NCBI GenBank assembly: GCA_032622095.1
Contig: CP136062.1
Coordinates: forward strand, 15,653,710-15,717,709
DNA: 64,000 nt
Direction of reading: 5' to 3'
Source of the DNA: Siphonodentalium dalli
Taxonomy: Eukaryota > Mollusca > Scaphopoda > Gadilida > Siphonodentaliidae
Within the stretch, counting starts at the first letter, position 1. The number at the start of each line of letters is the position of its first letter. The notes beneath the pieces are model-generated. The model made no database searches. It was given only the letters and a program-made list of their open reading frames with translations, and had not been told where the DNA came from. The position numbers were made by a program, and so were the translations under genes. Of the stretch, positions 1 to 9,591 are shown one piece after another.

Positions 1-124
1 CCACCAGACGGGATATAGACATGTTAACTTTCACACTAGCTCATGCGTGCGACCGATTCACTTGCATGTATAAACCAATTTGCTGCCGGAATATTTAAAA
101 ATCCTTGCTAATCAGTAGAGTTAT

Positions 125-700
125 CACTTATTGTTGTACCCCGATTTTTTTTTTTTGGGGGACTATTAAAATAGTCGGTGTAAGTCCGTCCGGAAATGGT
201 TTCCGGATGATAACTTTAGTTTCAGTTATTAGATAAAAAACAAATTTCATAGTTGAGTTTATCAGACCAATATACAGGTCAAGTTCGAATATGGGTTTGC
301 TCCGCCCATTTTTGCGAGAGTTATGGCCCTTTTTTTACTTAGAATCTTGTAATTTTCTGGTTTCCGGATGATAACTTCAGTGTGATCATATCTCAACCAA
401 ATTTGGTATGTGAGTTTATCAGCCCTATATACAGGTCAAGTTCGAATATGGGTTTGCTCCGCCCATTTTTGCGAGAGTTGTGGCCCTTTTTCGACTTGGA
501 ATCCTGTCAATTTCTGGTTCCGGATGATACAGCTCGAAATACAGATCAAGTTCGAATATGGTACGATCCACCCATTTTTGTCTGGTTGCTTCGGATTTAG
601 GGTCCTTGTTATTTTTTTCAGAAAACCTGATGCCCCCAATGAAGACACTTTTTCGGGGGACACTGTGGCCGGACGGCCTTTTATTTATTATGGTTACAAT
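125..700 (-). repeat. Dispersed element with ~157-bp tandem cores
   Basis: Two to three copies of a core recur about 157 bp apart; the stretch around 271-313 is repeated almost exactly at 428-470. The cores lie next to a GTCC-type microsatellite (187-193) and a T-rich foldback (140-165). Read on the minus strand, the order is core repeats, GGAC microsatellite, terminal hairpin, the architecture of pearl/CvE-like Helentron-derived elements of bivalves. Open frames over this segment on both strands are by-products of the repeat. Confidence 0.55.
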
Positions 701-733
701 AAATTGAGGATCTCTAATGGGTCGCAATTATAT

Positions 734-827
734 ATGAAATTTATTAACGGAGTGCACTAAATTTGATTCAAGCTGAGCTTTAGCGAAGCACGAATCAAAT
801 TTAGTGAACAAGGTTAATAAATTTTGT
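734..827. repeat. Short foldback element
   Basis: Two inverted arms, CACTAAATTTGATTC at 754-768 and its complement at 792-806, are extended outward by matching AAATTTATTAAC-type sequence. This is a small inverted repeat of MITE type with no coding content. Confidence 0.6.
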
Positions 828-830
828 ATA

Positions 831-1316
831 GAATTGTGACAGATTGAGATCCATTTTTATCACATAATCACATTTTAGCAAGGAAACAAGATCTCGAAAC
901 GGCTCATGTTAAAACAGTTTATATTGATTTCCTTATCACAACCAAAGAGGAAGTAAAGACACCTTCAAGAAAAAATATATAGTTCCATCTTAAACGTGTC
1001 TTTTATACTACCACCCTTATCACACATGTTTATCAGTCAACACTAAATAACCCAATACAAATCAAATATCATAATTATATTCCAATTAACATAATCAAGT
1101 TCTGGCATTGACATCAACATCATTGCACCAAGCTCTTATAAATGTCACTGCGCGTGGCGTCAATACACGTGTGTCTTAATAAAAAAAATGAGGCTGGGTT
1201 TAGTTTCTAATTATGTGATAAAAGTCTATTTTTTTTTAAATTAGACACCATTATGTGGGAAATAAACCAGAGATAACGGGAACTACATGGTGTGCACGCA
1301 CTCCAGCCTGGGGTCG
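831..1316. other. Non-coding stretch, nothing recognised
   Basis: AT-rich sequence with stops in all frames. I see no gene, RNA or clear repeat. Confidence 0.6.
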
Positions 1317-1345
1317 CTGGAGAAATTAAACAAATTGGAGTGTAA
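1317..1345 (-). other. Orphan splice-acceptor-like segment
   Basis: On the minus strand this reads as a pyrimidine-rich tract ending in CAG (CTG at 1317-1319 on the plus strand). It resembles the intron end in front of the exon at 2138-2401 (same TTTAATTTCT core), but no zinc-finger frame follows. It is probably a relic of an exon duplication. Confidence 0.4.
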
Positions 1346-1694
1346 ATATATGGATGGATGAATTGGTGTTTGATTTGATATATTTATTGTGACCCAACAG
1401 ATACATAAAGCAGGGGCAGGAATCTACGCCATAATTTGCTTGAAAATGGCACCAAGATGTCAAACATCGAAGTTAGCATTCATCCTCTTTTTCACCTAAA
1501 TAAATAACTCATGTAAAACAGATAGCGAATAATATATGTACTAATATTTTCTAGCTCACAAATAATAATCTGAAGAAATTTCATCAAATTTGTCCAATTG
1601 TCTGAGTGTATTCAAACTGAAATATGATATGCACCACACTTGAAATAGGGTGTCATTTGCAGACATCCATCATTTGCAGACATGTCATTTGCAG

Positions 1695-2055
1695 ACACCA
1701 AATTTGCGCTCTGAGCAACTCATTCTGCTTTGGCCTCAACTGCTATGGGAGACATTGGATTAGATTTCTCCAGTTGAAGTCGGTGATGTTCACCCACTAG
1801 TAACCTCGATTATGCATTATGCATCTTCTGCAAATTAGCATATAGAAACTAAACAGAAGGGAAAAGTAACTAAAAACAATGTTAATTTGAGACTATAGAT
1901 ACTTCCCAGAAGATGAGGACTAAGCAAAATGAGGTCCCCAGAAGGTGAATGTAGTAGTGCTAGCCCGCTGTTTGGTATAGCATCACTAAATTCACCCTCT
2001 GGGGACCTCATTCTGCAAATGACAGACACACATTTCAAGGCATGGATACACATGG
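1695..2055. repeat. Family B foldback element
   Basis: The ends contain AGAATGAGGTCCCCAGA-type sequence facing its own complement (about 1929-1950 and 1983-2020), then CAAATGACAGACACA. Related copies lie at 4797-5240, 6113-6525, 12945-13440 and 16420-16562. The long internal part (CTGCTATGGGAGAC, TTCTGCAAATTAG) is shared by the larger copies. The minus-strand frame over it is not a gene. Confidence 0.7.
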
Positions 2056-2137
2056 CTTGAAATATATGATTCTGGCAGAGAATACGTTGAGACTTTTTCA
2101 GATACATGCATAAAACTCTCATCAACTACTAATCGAA

Positions 2138-2401
2138 TCAAAATTTTTCTCCTCTATGTTTTTCTCGTAAATGTGCTAACAGATCGGCATTGCGCACATA
2201 AGCGCTAACACAGTACGGGCACCGGAATCGATCATTTGTGTGAACACGCATGTGACTATTTAGTTCCCAGCTTGTGGCATACGGCTTGGAACAGACGGAG
2301 CAAGTGAAATCCTTGGGCTTATGTATGCGTTTATCGTGTAAGAGAACTGCATCCCTGCTCAAATAGTTCCGTCCACATATCGTGCACTTCCATCTCGGTC
2401 T
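2138..2401 (-). CDS. Terminal exon with three C2H2 zinc fingers (ZF-1)
   Basis: This exon encodes 87 residues and a TGA stop. It begins immediately after a TTTCTTCCAG acceptor (CTG at 2402-2404 on the plus strand) in phase 0, so the upstream ATG that could open the frame lies in intron sequence and is not used as the start. Finger 1 has C6, C9, H22, H27; finger 2 has C34, C37, H50, H54; finger 3 has C61, C64, H77, H82. All zinc ligands are present and the chain ends five residues after the last His. C2H2 fingers of this kind bind DNA in nuclear transcription factors; the target cannot be read from sequence. The exon and its intron flank resemble the exon at 3811-4077. It is the last of the series in transcription order. 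I infer an alternative 3' exon of a lola-like gene; a stand-alone retained fragment is the alternative. Confidence 0.85.
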   Translation of the reverse strand, partial: RPRWKCTICGRNYLSRDAVLLHDKRIHKPKDFTCSVCSKPYATSWELNSHMRVHTNDRFRCPYCVSAYVRNADLLAHLREKHRGEKF

Positions 2402-2498
2402 CTGGAAGAAATTAAACACAATGGGATGAGAAGTGCGCGGATAATCTAAGAGGTGGGCAGAGACTTCAAAAAGAGGGTGGGGATTCCAAAGTGGCTAT

Positions 2499-2525
2499 CT
2501 GGAAGAAATTAAACAAAATGGAGTG
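2499..2525 (-). other. Second acceptor-like copy without exon
   Basis: The minus strand repeats the intron end of the exon at 2138-2401 almost exactly (CTGGAAGAAATTAAACA on the plus strand, at 2402 and again at 2499), yet only intron-like sequence follows. It may be a decoy 3' splice site or the trace of a lost exon. Confidence 0.5.
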
Positions 2526-2531
2526 TTAATA

Positions 2532-2744
2532 CAGTAATGCCCTAAATAATCGACTCCTTAACCACAGCAGAATTATGGGTAAATTTTCAGGATTTAGTCG
2601 GAAATATGGCTTGTTGCAATTCATCGGAAAGCTCTCGCCGAGAGCTTTCCGATGAATGGCAATAAGCCATATTTCCGCCTAAATCCTGAAAAGTTACCCG
2701 TAATTCTGCTGTGGTTAAGGAGTCGATTATTTAGGGCATTACTG
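2532..2744. mobile_element. Family A MITE (pogo/Tigger-like), complete
   Basis: A near-perfect palindrome of about 213 bp has ends CAGTAATGCCCTAA and its complement, with TA directly outside both ends (2530-2531, 2745-2746). The arms meet at 2635-2642. It encodes no transposase, so it would depend on an autonomous relative. The TA target is independently supported by an empty-site comparison at 23474-23691. Confidence 0.85.
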
Positions 2745-3051
2745 TACTTCTTGTCCACGCTGGGGGCAGTTTGGAACTTTCCAACTGGTACCTCAAACTG
2801 TCCATGTGTTGGAAATTTCCAACCTGACACCGCCCCCCCCCCCCCCCCCCCCCCCCATAAGGTTGGGAAAGTTCCAACTGATGGCCATTTCAGACAAATT
2901 TGTTTGACCAAAAGTAGAAAAATATACCGATGTTGGCCCCACTAATTACTGGTTGGAAATTCCAACAATCTCATCATGTATGTGGTGTAATATTTCCAAA
3001 TAATGTGTCAGGGATGAAGTGATGATTGGGGGAGGGAATTCCTTCCATATT
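2745..3051. other. Non-coding stretch with a long C homopolymer
   Basis: Contains an uninterrupted run of about 26 C at 2830-2856, flanked by inverted GTTGGAA/TTCCAAC-like motifs. No gene is supported; the length of the C run may be inexact in the assembly. Confidence 0.55.
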
Positions 3052-3224
3052 CAGTAATGTCCTAAATAATCAACCCCTAAACCACAGCAGAATTATGGGT
3101 AATTTTTCAGGATTTAGTCGGAAATATGGCTTGTTGCCATTCTTTGGAAAGCTCTGTGAGTTCCGACTAAATCCTGAAAAATTACCAATAATTCTGCTGT
3201 GGTTAAGGAGTCGATTATTTATTG
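3052..3224. mobile_element. Family A MITE, truncated at right end
   Basis: Begins CAGTAATGTCCTAA, carries both arms, and ends in TTATTGTAC instead of the full terminal sequence. Confidence 0.75.
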
Positions 3225-3810
3225 TACACTTCCGTCTCGCATAAATAAGAGAATGCATTGGCACAGGGTTTTCACAAAAATTTAGGAAACTCCAGTCATG
3301 AAAGGGTTAACAAACACTGATTACCCAGTTAATCCATCTCTCCTTAGAGGAATCATTCCCAATCAAACTCAGTTTTTTGCTTTAACATTCAGTCGAAGGA
3401 TATATATTATGTTTGTGTGCGTTTTCACTCACATCAACGATTTTGAATGTGTGGTACTCACCAACCTCGGAACCACGTGATTCCCCACTGTGTTATCAGT
3501 GATCATTCATGCCTGTTTATCAGTGATTAACTCAAGACAAAGTCGAATGAAGGACTAAATTTTCACATTTAGTGGAGTCCTTGTTTTGTGATTTAAGAAA
3601 TGGCAGACCCCAATGTTTTTCAGCTTTTTGCCAATAATAGTTTTTAAATGTCACATTCTTCGAATCGGTGCAGGGAACAAAAAAGTTAAATATCAGTTAG
3701 TAAAATAAGGATACAATGTGGCTTTAATTTGATATCAAATTTCCACCAGGAAATATCACTCAACTCACAGGTATAAATTGCTTGTATCTCAAATAGCGAT
3801 TTGTGTTTCT
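3225..3810. other. Non-coding stretch
   Basis: No coding or RNA feature is supported. It holds one CACGTG-containing segment (3471-3490, ACCACGTGATTCCCCAC) that recurs in similar form near 38205 and 38650, so it is probably an old repeat end. Confidence 0.5.
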
Positions 3811-4077
3811 TCAAATTAAGTCTCTGTGCTTCTCACGCATGTGCCTGTTGAGTGATTGTCTCAACGGATATGTATTTTCGCAATGGGGACAAGAACAGTC
3901 TCGGCGGTTCGTGTGGCTAAGCATGTGCCTCGAGAGTTCCGATTGGACAGCGTAAGACTTATTACAAATCAAGCAACTAAATGCCTTCGAGCCGTGGAAC
4001 CGCCTCTTGTGCAAACAGAATGCTGAAATACTGGAGTACGCCCGGCCACACAGTGCACACTCCCATGATCTGAGAAT
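3811..4077 (-). CDS. Terminal exon with three C2H2 zinc fingers (ZF-2)
   Basis: An 88-residue exon follows a TTTAATTTTTTGCAG acceptor in phase 0 and ends at TGA. Ligands: finger 1 C7, C10, H23, H28; finger 2 C35, C38, H51, H55; finger 3 C63, C66, H79, H84. Finger 3 has Cys61 where most fingers have an aromatic residue two before the first ligand, a small oddity that should not break the fold. The intron end (AATTAAACAGAATGG on the plus strand, then a GAGAAGTG motif) matches that of the exon at 2138-2401, so the two are tandem duplicates whose finger sequences have since diverged, including the residues that would contact DNA. Confidence 0.85.
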   Translation of the reverse strand: MLRSWECALCGRAYSSISAFCLHKRRFHGSKAFSCLICNKSYAVQSELSRHMLSHTNRRDCSCPHCENTYPLRQSLNRHMREKHRDLI

Positions 4078-4165
4078 CTGCAAAAAATTAAACAGAATGG
4101 TGTGAGAAGTGGGTGGAGATCGCAAGCTGTGGGCGGAGACGTTTACATGGCATCTTTGTGCTATT

Positions 4166-4302
4166 TAAGAAATGAACGTAGTGGGTGCTGCGGTCGTTGG
4201 GGCACATTGTGTGAACCGCGATTCTCACTAAATGTGCCCCCAACGACCACAGTGCCGTAGTCCCTAATAATACACATAGCCACTACATGCATTTCTTTTA
4301 TT
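4166..4302. repeat. Imperfect inverted repeat
   Basis: CGGTCGTTGGGGCACAT faces ATGTGCCCCCAACGACC, with weaker outer arms (AAGAAATG / CATTTCTT). It is a foldback relic of unknown family. Confidence 0.6.
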
Positions 4303-4796
4303 TATATAGCCTTTTGATGATTTATTAACATAAAAAAGCTGAGTGTGTTCTTATTTCACAAAATCTGCCAGGAATTTGATACTAGCCCATACAGCACATT
4401 ACATCAGCCCAATATAAGATTTCCAAGCACTTAGAAATGATAATGTGATCTATATAAATAACTGGCTTCAGATGCAATTTAGCTGAACATTTCTGAACTA
4501 TTCTGCTGACCGCTTTTAGTAATTAGGTCAGATTAGATCAACATTTTGTGACATTGTGAACGTGCTATGGTCCGTGTGTTATTGAGGTAGGAAACGGGTG
4601 ACCCAATTGGCAGTAGACCAATCATCGAACAGGATTAAGTATAACACAGATGGGCTATGAAAATAGTAATATATATTGTGGACATATTTCAGTGAATAAA
4701 ACTGATCCATTAGTACCAAAATACTTTCTCCACTGGAAGAATATAACAATAAATTAGATTGTCGTAAATTCTGATCACATAGAAAGCCTGAGTTTA

Positions 4797-5240
4797 GTGT
4801 GTCTGTCATTTGTAGAATGAGGTCTCCAGAGGGTGAATTTAGTGACGCTATCCCACATAGCGGGCTAGCATCACCAAATTCACCTTCTGGAGACCTCATT
4901 CTACATGGTCTCATATGCTATGGGAGACATAGTCTCAGATTGAAGTTATCAAATGGTGAATATTGTGATGTACACCTATTGGGAAACTTGTTTTATGCAT
5001 TTTATCTTCTCCAAATTAGGTGATATAGAAAATTCCCAGAAGGGAAACAGTAACTAAAACAATGCTTGCAAATATGAGACTATAGATACTTCCCAGAAGA
5101 TGAGGCCTAAGCAGAATGAGGTCCCCAGAGGTGCATTTGGTGATGCTACCCCTGCTATGTGGGTTAGCATCACTAAATTCACCCTCTGGGGGACCTCAAT
5201 CTGCAAATAACAGACACACTAAACTCAGGCTTGTCACATA
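4797..5240. repeat. Two adjoining family B foldback copies
   Basis: 4797-4912 is a compact palindrome (TCTGTCATTTGTAGAATGAG facing its complement). 4913-5240 carries the longer internal part and a second palindromic end. Copies of the same family lie at 1695-2055 and 6113-6525. Confidence 0.65.
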
Positions 5241-5308
5241 GAACATGCCATTTCAAAGAACACGTCTGAACTATGCACAAATGTAAATATTTACTCCTTT
5301 ATTTGGGA

Positions 5309-5375
5309 TGTAATATTGGCCGATAAACATACATGTACCGTACATGTACTAGTATGTTTATCGGCCAATATTACA
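5309..5375. repeat. Perfect 24-bp-arm hairpin
   Basis: TGTAATATTGGCCGATAAAC and four further bases at 5309-5332 are matched exactly by the complement at 5352-5375. A short CATGTAC-rich loop separates the arms. Confidence 0.8.
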
Positions 5376-5449
5376 TGATGTACTGTAAGACAATGATTCC
5401 GCCAACAATATTCACTGTTTTCTGCCTACTTGGATATATAAATTATATG

Positions 5450-5850
5450 TGGAGCTCTGTGGTCCAGTGGTTAACATGTCGGAATTGTATTCGCTGTAAA
5501 CACAGCAATGCGAGTTCGTAGCTCATTGCTGGTCTGTTGTGAGTCTTCACACAGCAGTGGCTTGGCTGCTTTGAGCAACGTGCATTTGTCAGATTGTTCG
5601 CTGTGCAAATCCTGCGCAAAGTTGTGACCCTTGAGCAAGGTCGCTTGTACTGTGTCGGCTTCACACCACTCATGCATTAAACGAGTACCAGTCAGCTTGT
5701 CATACTGTTGAGTATCAGAGCATGTTCTGATCTGATGGTTCATTGGTTGGCTTGTATAAATGACTTGGGTAATATTGTTATGTTTAAAAGCATGTTACAG
5801 CAAGTAATTGGTTAATCGCTATATAAAACTGTCCTTGTTATTATTAAATT
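5450..5850 (+). mobile_element. tRNA-derived SINE
   Basis: The head has an A-box-like TGGTCCAGTGGTTAA and a weak B-box-like GAGTTCGTAGCTC. The 3' part ends with TAATCGCTATATAAAACTG and a TTATTATTA tail, typical of animal tRNA-derived SINEs. Its middle (GTTGTGACCCTTGAGCAAGG) is shared with the SINE at 11535-12420. Frames on the minus strand here are not genes. Confidence 0.65.
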
Positions 5851-6112
5851 AAAACAGCTTGGGCAAGATTATTTGCTACTCAGTTATGGACACATTAATT
5901 TAACTCTTACGGATACTAAATGGGTGGGCGGGTATTCCAAAGTGAGCAGAGTCTAAAGAGAGGTGGATCAAATGCAGTGAATATATTCTGCAAACAAAGT
6001 GCATGAGTACATAATTAAGCCATATTCAAACCAGAAGTTTGTCCGACATGTTTATGACGTCTTTTCTCTCAGGACAAAATATGACAATGGCACCTCAACG
6101 CAGGCCTTGAAA

Positions 6113-6525
6113 TAGTATGTCTGTCATTTGCAGAATGAGGTCCCCAGAGGGTGAATATAGTGATACTATCCCAAAAGCCACATTGCAGGCTAGCATCACC
6201 AAATTCACCCTCTGGGAGACCTCAATCTGCTTAGGCCTCATCTTCTGGGAAATATCTATAGTCTCAAATTAACATTGTTTTAGTTGCTTTTTCCATTCTG
6301 TTCAGTTTCTATATCCCCTAATTTGCAGAAGATAAAATGCATAATCAACTGGGGTACTTCAATCTGATCCGACATGTAGGTCTCCCATAGCAGTTGAGGT
6401 TTAAGCAGAATGAGGTTCCTAGATGATTAATTTGGTGATGCTAGCCCACCATGCGGGATAGCATCACTAAATTCACCCTCTGGGGACCTCATTCTGCAAT
6501 TGACAAACACACTATTTCAAGGCTT
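6113..6525. repeat. Family B foldback element, long copy
   Basis: Both ends carry AGAATGAGGT...GGTGAAT motifs in inverted arrangement, and the CTTCTGGGAAATATC / TTTGCAGAAGATAAAATGC core lies in reverse orientation relative to the copy at 1695-2055. Confidence 0.7.
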
Positions 6526-6805
6526 GAATATTTGGTATTTTCTCAAGGGTACCTGCAGTGATCTTCACACATGACATGAGTGGGGCACCACATCACTAAA
6601 TGACAACTCAACAACAAGACAGAGTCAGACAGACTTACATACAATTTATTCCTCCATCATCGGAGAAGTGATAAAAAAAAAAATACAATATCAAGTACTG
6701 GTGTTACATAAGATATATCATATTAACACGTTATGGATATAAGCATCAAGTGTCATCTGATCTATAAATCTGAATGTGTGTCTCTGACTCACTCTCTCTC
6801 TATGC

Positions 6806-7240
6806 ATGTTCCTCATAGCTGTCCACATTTCTGCACCGATTGCGATGAAATTTGGCAAGGATATGTATTTTGGCACTCCGGTAACATGGTCTGGGTCCCG
6901 TATCTGTACAATGCCCCGTTTTGTCATTATGTCATATCCACACAGGCAAACTGGTTTCTCGGGGACTAATGGGGGGAATCGCACTGAATTAAGGGCGTGT
7001 ATTTTGGCCCTCTGGGTAACGTGGGATGGGTCCGAACTCCGCCCGACATCCCCTTTTAACGTTATATCCATGCGAGAAAAACAGTTTTATGTCGACTACT
7101 AGCCCGATCGCACTGAAATTTAGTACGGGTGTGTATTTCGGCTCTTTGCGTAACATGGGACTGGCCCAGACTCCACCCGACATGACGTCATATCTGCAAG
7201 GGCAAAACTTTCTCGGGAACTAATGGCAGGTTCGCACTGA
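6806..7240. repeat. Degenerate ~130-bp tandem repeat, three units
   Basis: Motifs such as CGCACTGAAATT, GTGTATTT(T/C)GGC, GTAACATGG and TTCTCGGG(G/A)ACTAATGG recur three times. The overlapping frames on both strands are products of this repeat. It looks like the tandem core of a dispersed element. Confidence 0.6.
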
Positions 7241-7243
7241 AAT

Positions 7244-7364
7244 ATGAGTTTGACAGGAAGACTGCCTGTATTGGCCATGCCACCGCTGGATACGTAAATT
7301 TGTATACATATATGTACCACTGATGTATTGTATAAATGTGCAAATAAACATTCAAACATTTGGT
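7244..7364 (+). repeat. Retrotransposon-like 3' tail
   Basis: The last part (GTATAAATGTGCAAATAAAC and the following bases) is also found directly beside the stop codon of the exon at 38941-39210. It contains AATAAA and looks like the end of a non-LTR element, family not determined. Confidence 0.45.
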
Positions 7365-7412
7365 ATGGTTGTGAATTTCGGGCGACCGTAGATATGGGTG
7401 TGGCACCATTAA

Positions 7413-7782
7413 CCCTTTACCCAACAAACCGGCCAAAAACGCCCAAATAAAGCTTCCAACAGCCTAAAATATCTTCGGTCTGTCTCAATAACACCATACA
7501 AATATGGATATCATTGGAACCGTCTCCTTGACCACATTGTGATAGTTAGTTATGCCCTGTGCCAATGCATTCTCTTATATATGCGAGTCGACCATAGGTT
7601 GCCTCGCATATATAAGAGAATGCATTGGCCTAAAAAAATCATTTTTAACACTTTTTACCATGTATTCTTACATTCTTTAACAATTTTATAATTTTTTCTT
7701 ACATTTTTAAACAATTTTTATAATATTTTTCTACATTCTTTGACAATTTTATCAGCACAGGGCCGTTCTGTTGGGTAAAGGG
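7413..7782 (-). mobile_element. piggyBac-like MITE
   Basis: TTAA lies on both sides (7409-7412, 7783-7786) and the ends are CCCTTTACCCAACA and complement. It contains a ~68-bp palindrome built on GCCAATGCATTCTCTTATAT. Its orientation is opposite to the copies at 11795 and 24030. No transposase. Confidence 0.8.
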
Positions 7783-8437
7783 TTAACCATTTGAGCTTTG
7801 TATATTAGAGTTTGTTAGGTGGCATACATGTTTGTTTGATTGTGTCCATAATGATAATGGTATTTAAAATGTGCTTACACCTTTCCCTTGCAGGTTTCAC
7901 ATTTGAAAGCATTTTAGGGTAAATAATAAAATTAAATGAAGATATTCGACAATATTGTGTCACTAATGAATAGACATGTAACTTATATACTCATGATACA
8001 TATAAGTTTTTTCAGATAAACATGTATGAACAATAAATAAATGAAGGTTGTTGCATATAATTTATACGTAAGGCCAATAAAAAAGAAATTGCTTGATTTA
8101 CATCCCCACCCAAACCTATTTTAGTCCCCTCCTCAATTTGTTTTTATTTGGAAATCTTTTATGTAAACTTTTTCTCATGCCTTAACCATCAAATTACATT
8201 TCAATGACTCTATTTTGATCAAATTGGAAAATCCAAATCAACTTGTACTATATAAGATAGGATACTGCTTCAATATCAAGAACTGTCCATGACAATTTAT
8301 GTCAGGAAGAATAAAATATAAAAAATAAAATACACCCTCCTGCCCCATTATTCTGAAAGAGTTGGATGTAAATCTAGCAATTTATCTATTTGGGCCTAAG
8401 AATAAAGTTGTGTGCTGTCAATTTGGATGTACAATTC

Positions 8438-8612
8438 GTAGAGAGTAATCAATTGGTTTCAATGTTTACGTGACATTATTCACGAGGGGAGTCGAGCCTG
8501 GTAAAACCTGAGTGAGCTGAGCGAATGAGGGTTTTACCAATAGTTAATTAGTTAATTAACGTTAATTATGTCACGTAATAAACAAAACCAATTGACTATT
8601 CTGTTTATTACA
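8438..8612. repeat. Family D foldback element
   Basis: The arms read GAGAGTAATCAATTGGTTT and AAACCAATTGACTATTC, with inner TTACGTGACAT / TGTCACGTAA. A related copy lies at 21757-21940. Confidence 0.55.
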
Positions 8613-9152
8613 CACTTTCAACCACTAAAAGTCGCTAATTCTAAAGAGAAGATGTGATAAAAATTAAACACAGATCAGCTGATTCTCCCATTTTAACCCC
8701 AATGTACAGTTGCACATGCAGTTGTACGAATGGACACATAATTTAAATAATTGTGACGTAACGATTCAGATTGATCTCATTATTTTGATTCACTGTGGTG
8801 CGATTCATTTTTTAGTTTCGGAAATTACAGGATATTTTCTGTCAAAATTGTGTTTATTCTGACCGAACAAGCATGGCATTTGGAACAAGATATTGTGAAG
8901 ATTCTGATTATGTGCTGAACAGAAAAGAGCGTTCCGTGTTAGCGTTTTTTTCTTCACTTTTGTGCGAAAAATTTGAAACAGCTGAAAAATGACTGACCAC
9001 TGGTGACCATGGAAAATATTTTTCAGAGCATAAGACGCCAGCCAGTATAAAAAAAAATTGTGTATTTATCAACCTATATGTTATAGAGAATTAGGTAGCT
9101 TGAATGAGCCATGTCCATTTAATTTAAAGAAAATCTCTTGATTCTTCAAGCT

Positions 9153-9413
9153 TCAGTTGCTAACACAGTCCAAGTGACTGCTGCGAATGTGGTGCGTGAG
9201 ACTAATTTTCGATGAGTACTTCCGGTCGCATATCGTGCAGACGAACGGTTTATCATCGAGGTGTGTGTTCTGGTGGCGAACTCTCTCGAAGTTTGTTGCG
9301 AACGACTTGTGGCAGACTTCACAGCTGAACTGATGTGGTCGATGAAATCGCTTTAAATGTGCGGCGAACGCTTCCTTCCACTGATAAGTCCTCCCGCATT
9401 CAGCACAAAAGTT
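9153..9413 (-). CDS. Terminal exon with three C2H2 zinc fingers, no start codon (ZF-3)
   Basis: This exon was read directly by translating the minus strand. It has no ATG, GTG or TTG codon in frame, so start-codon-based ORF searches miss it. It encodes 86 residues after an acceptor ending CTCTCCACAG (CTG at 9414-9416 on the plus strand), phase 0, and stops at TGA (9153-9155). Finger 1: C3, C6, H19, H24. Finger 2: C31, C34, H47, H51. Finger 3: C59, C62, H75, H80. The finger 2-3 linker is LDDKPF, close to the canonical TGEKPF. The frame can only be used by splicing, which supports its being a true exon. Closest in layout to the exon at 12651-12917 (shared FATN motif in finger 2). Confidence 0.88.
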   Translation of the reverse strand, partial: NFCAECGRTYQWKEAFAAHLKRFHRPHQFSCEVCHKSFATNFERVRHQNTHLDDKPFVCTICDRKYSSKISLTHHIRSSHLDCVSN

Positions 9414-9482
9414 CTGTGGAGAGATAGGTTACAAGGGTGTAAATATGTTTTCCATAAGCCTCGATATGATAGTTTCAATATA

Positions 9483-9591
9483 CAGTAATGCCCTAAATAA
9501 TCGACTCCTTAACCACAGCAGAATTATGGGTGACTTTTCAGGATTTAGACGGAAATATGGCTTGCTGCCATTCATTGTAAAGCTCTCACTG
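9483..9591. mobile_element. Family A MITE, left half only
   Basis: One arm is present from CAGTAATGCCCTAA to the centre (AAAGCTCTCAC); the second arm is missing. Confidence 0.75.

Noticed and set aside
1835-2125. Minus-strand 96-codon frame
   Set aside because: Lies over the inverted arms of a family B element; similar frames appear at 4579-4914 and 4799-5023 for the same reason.
5450-5530. tRNA gene
   Set aside because: A- and B-box-like sequences are present but no cloverleaf can be drawn, and the sequence continues into a SINE body and tail. The minus-strand SINE at 40826-41131 was rejected as a tRNA gene for the same reason.
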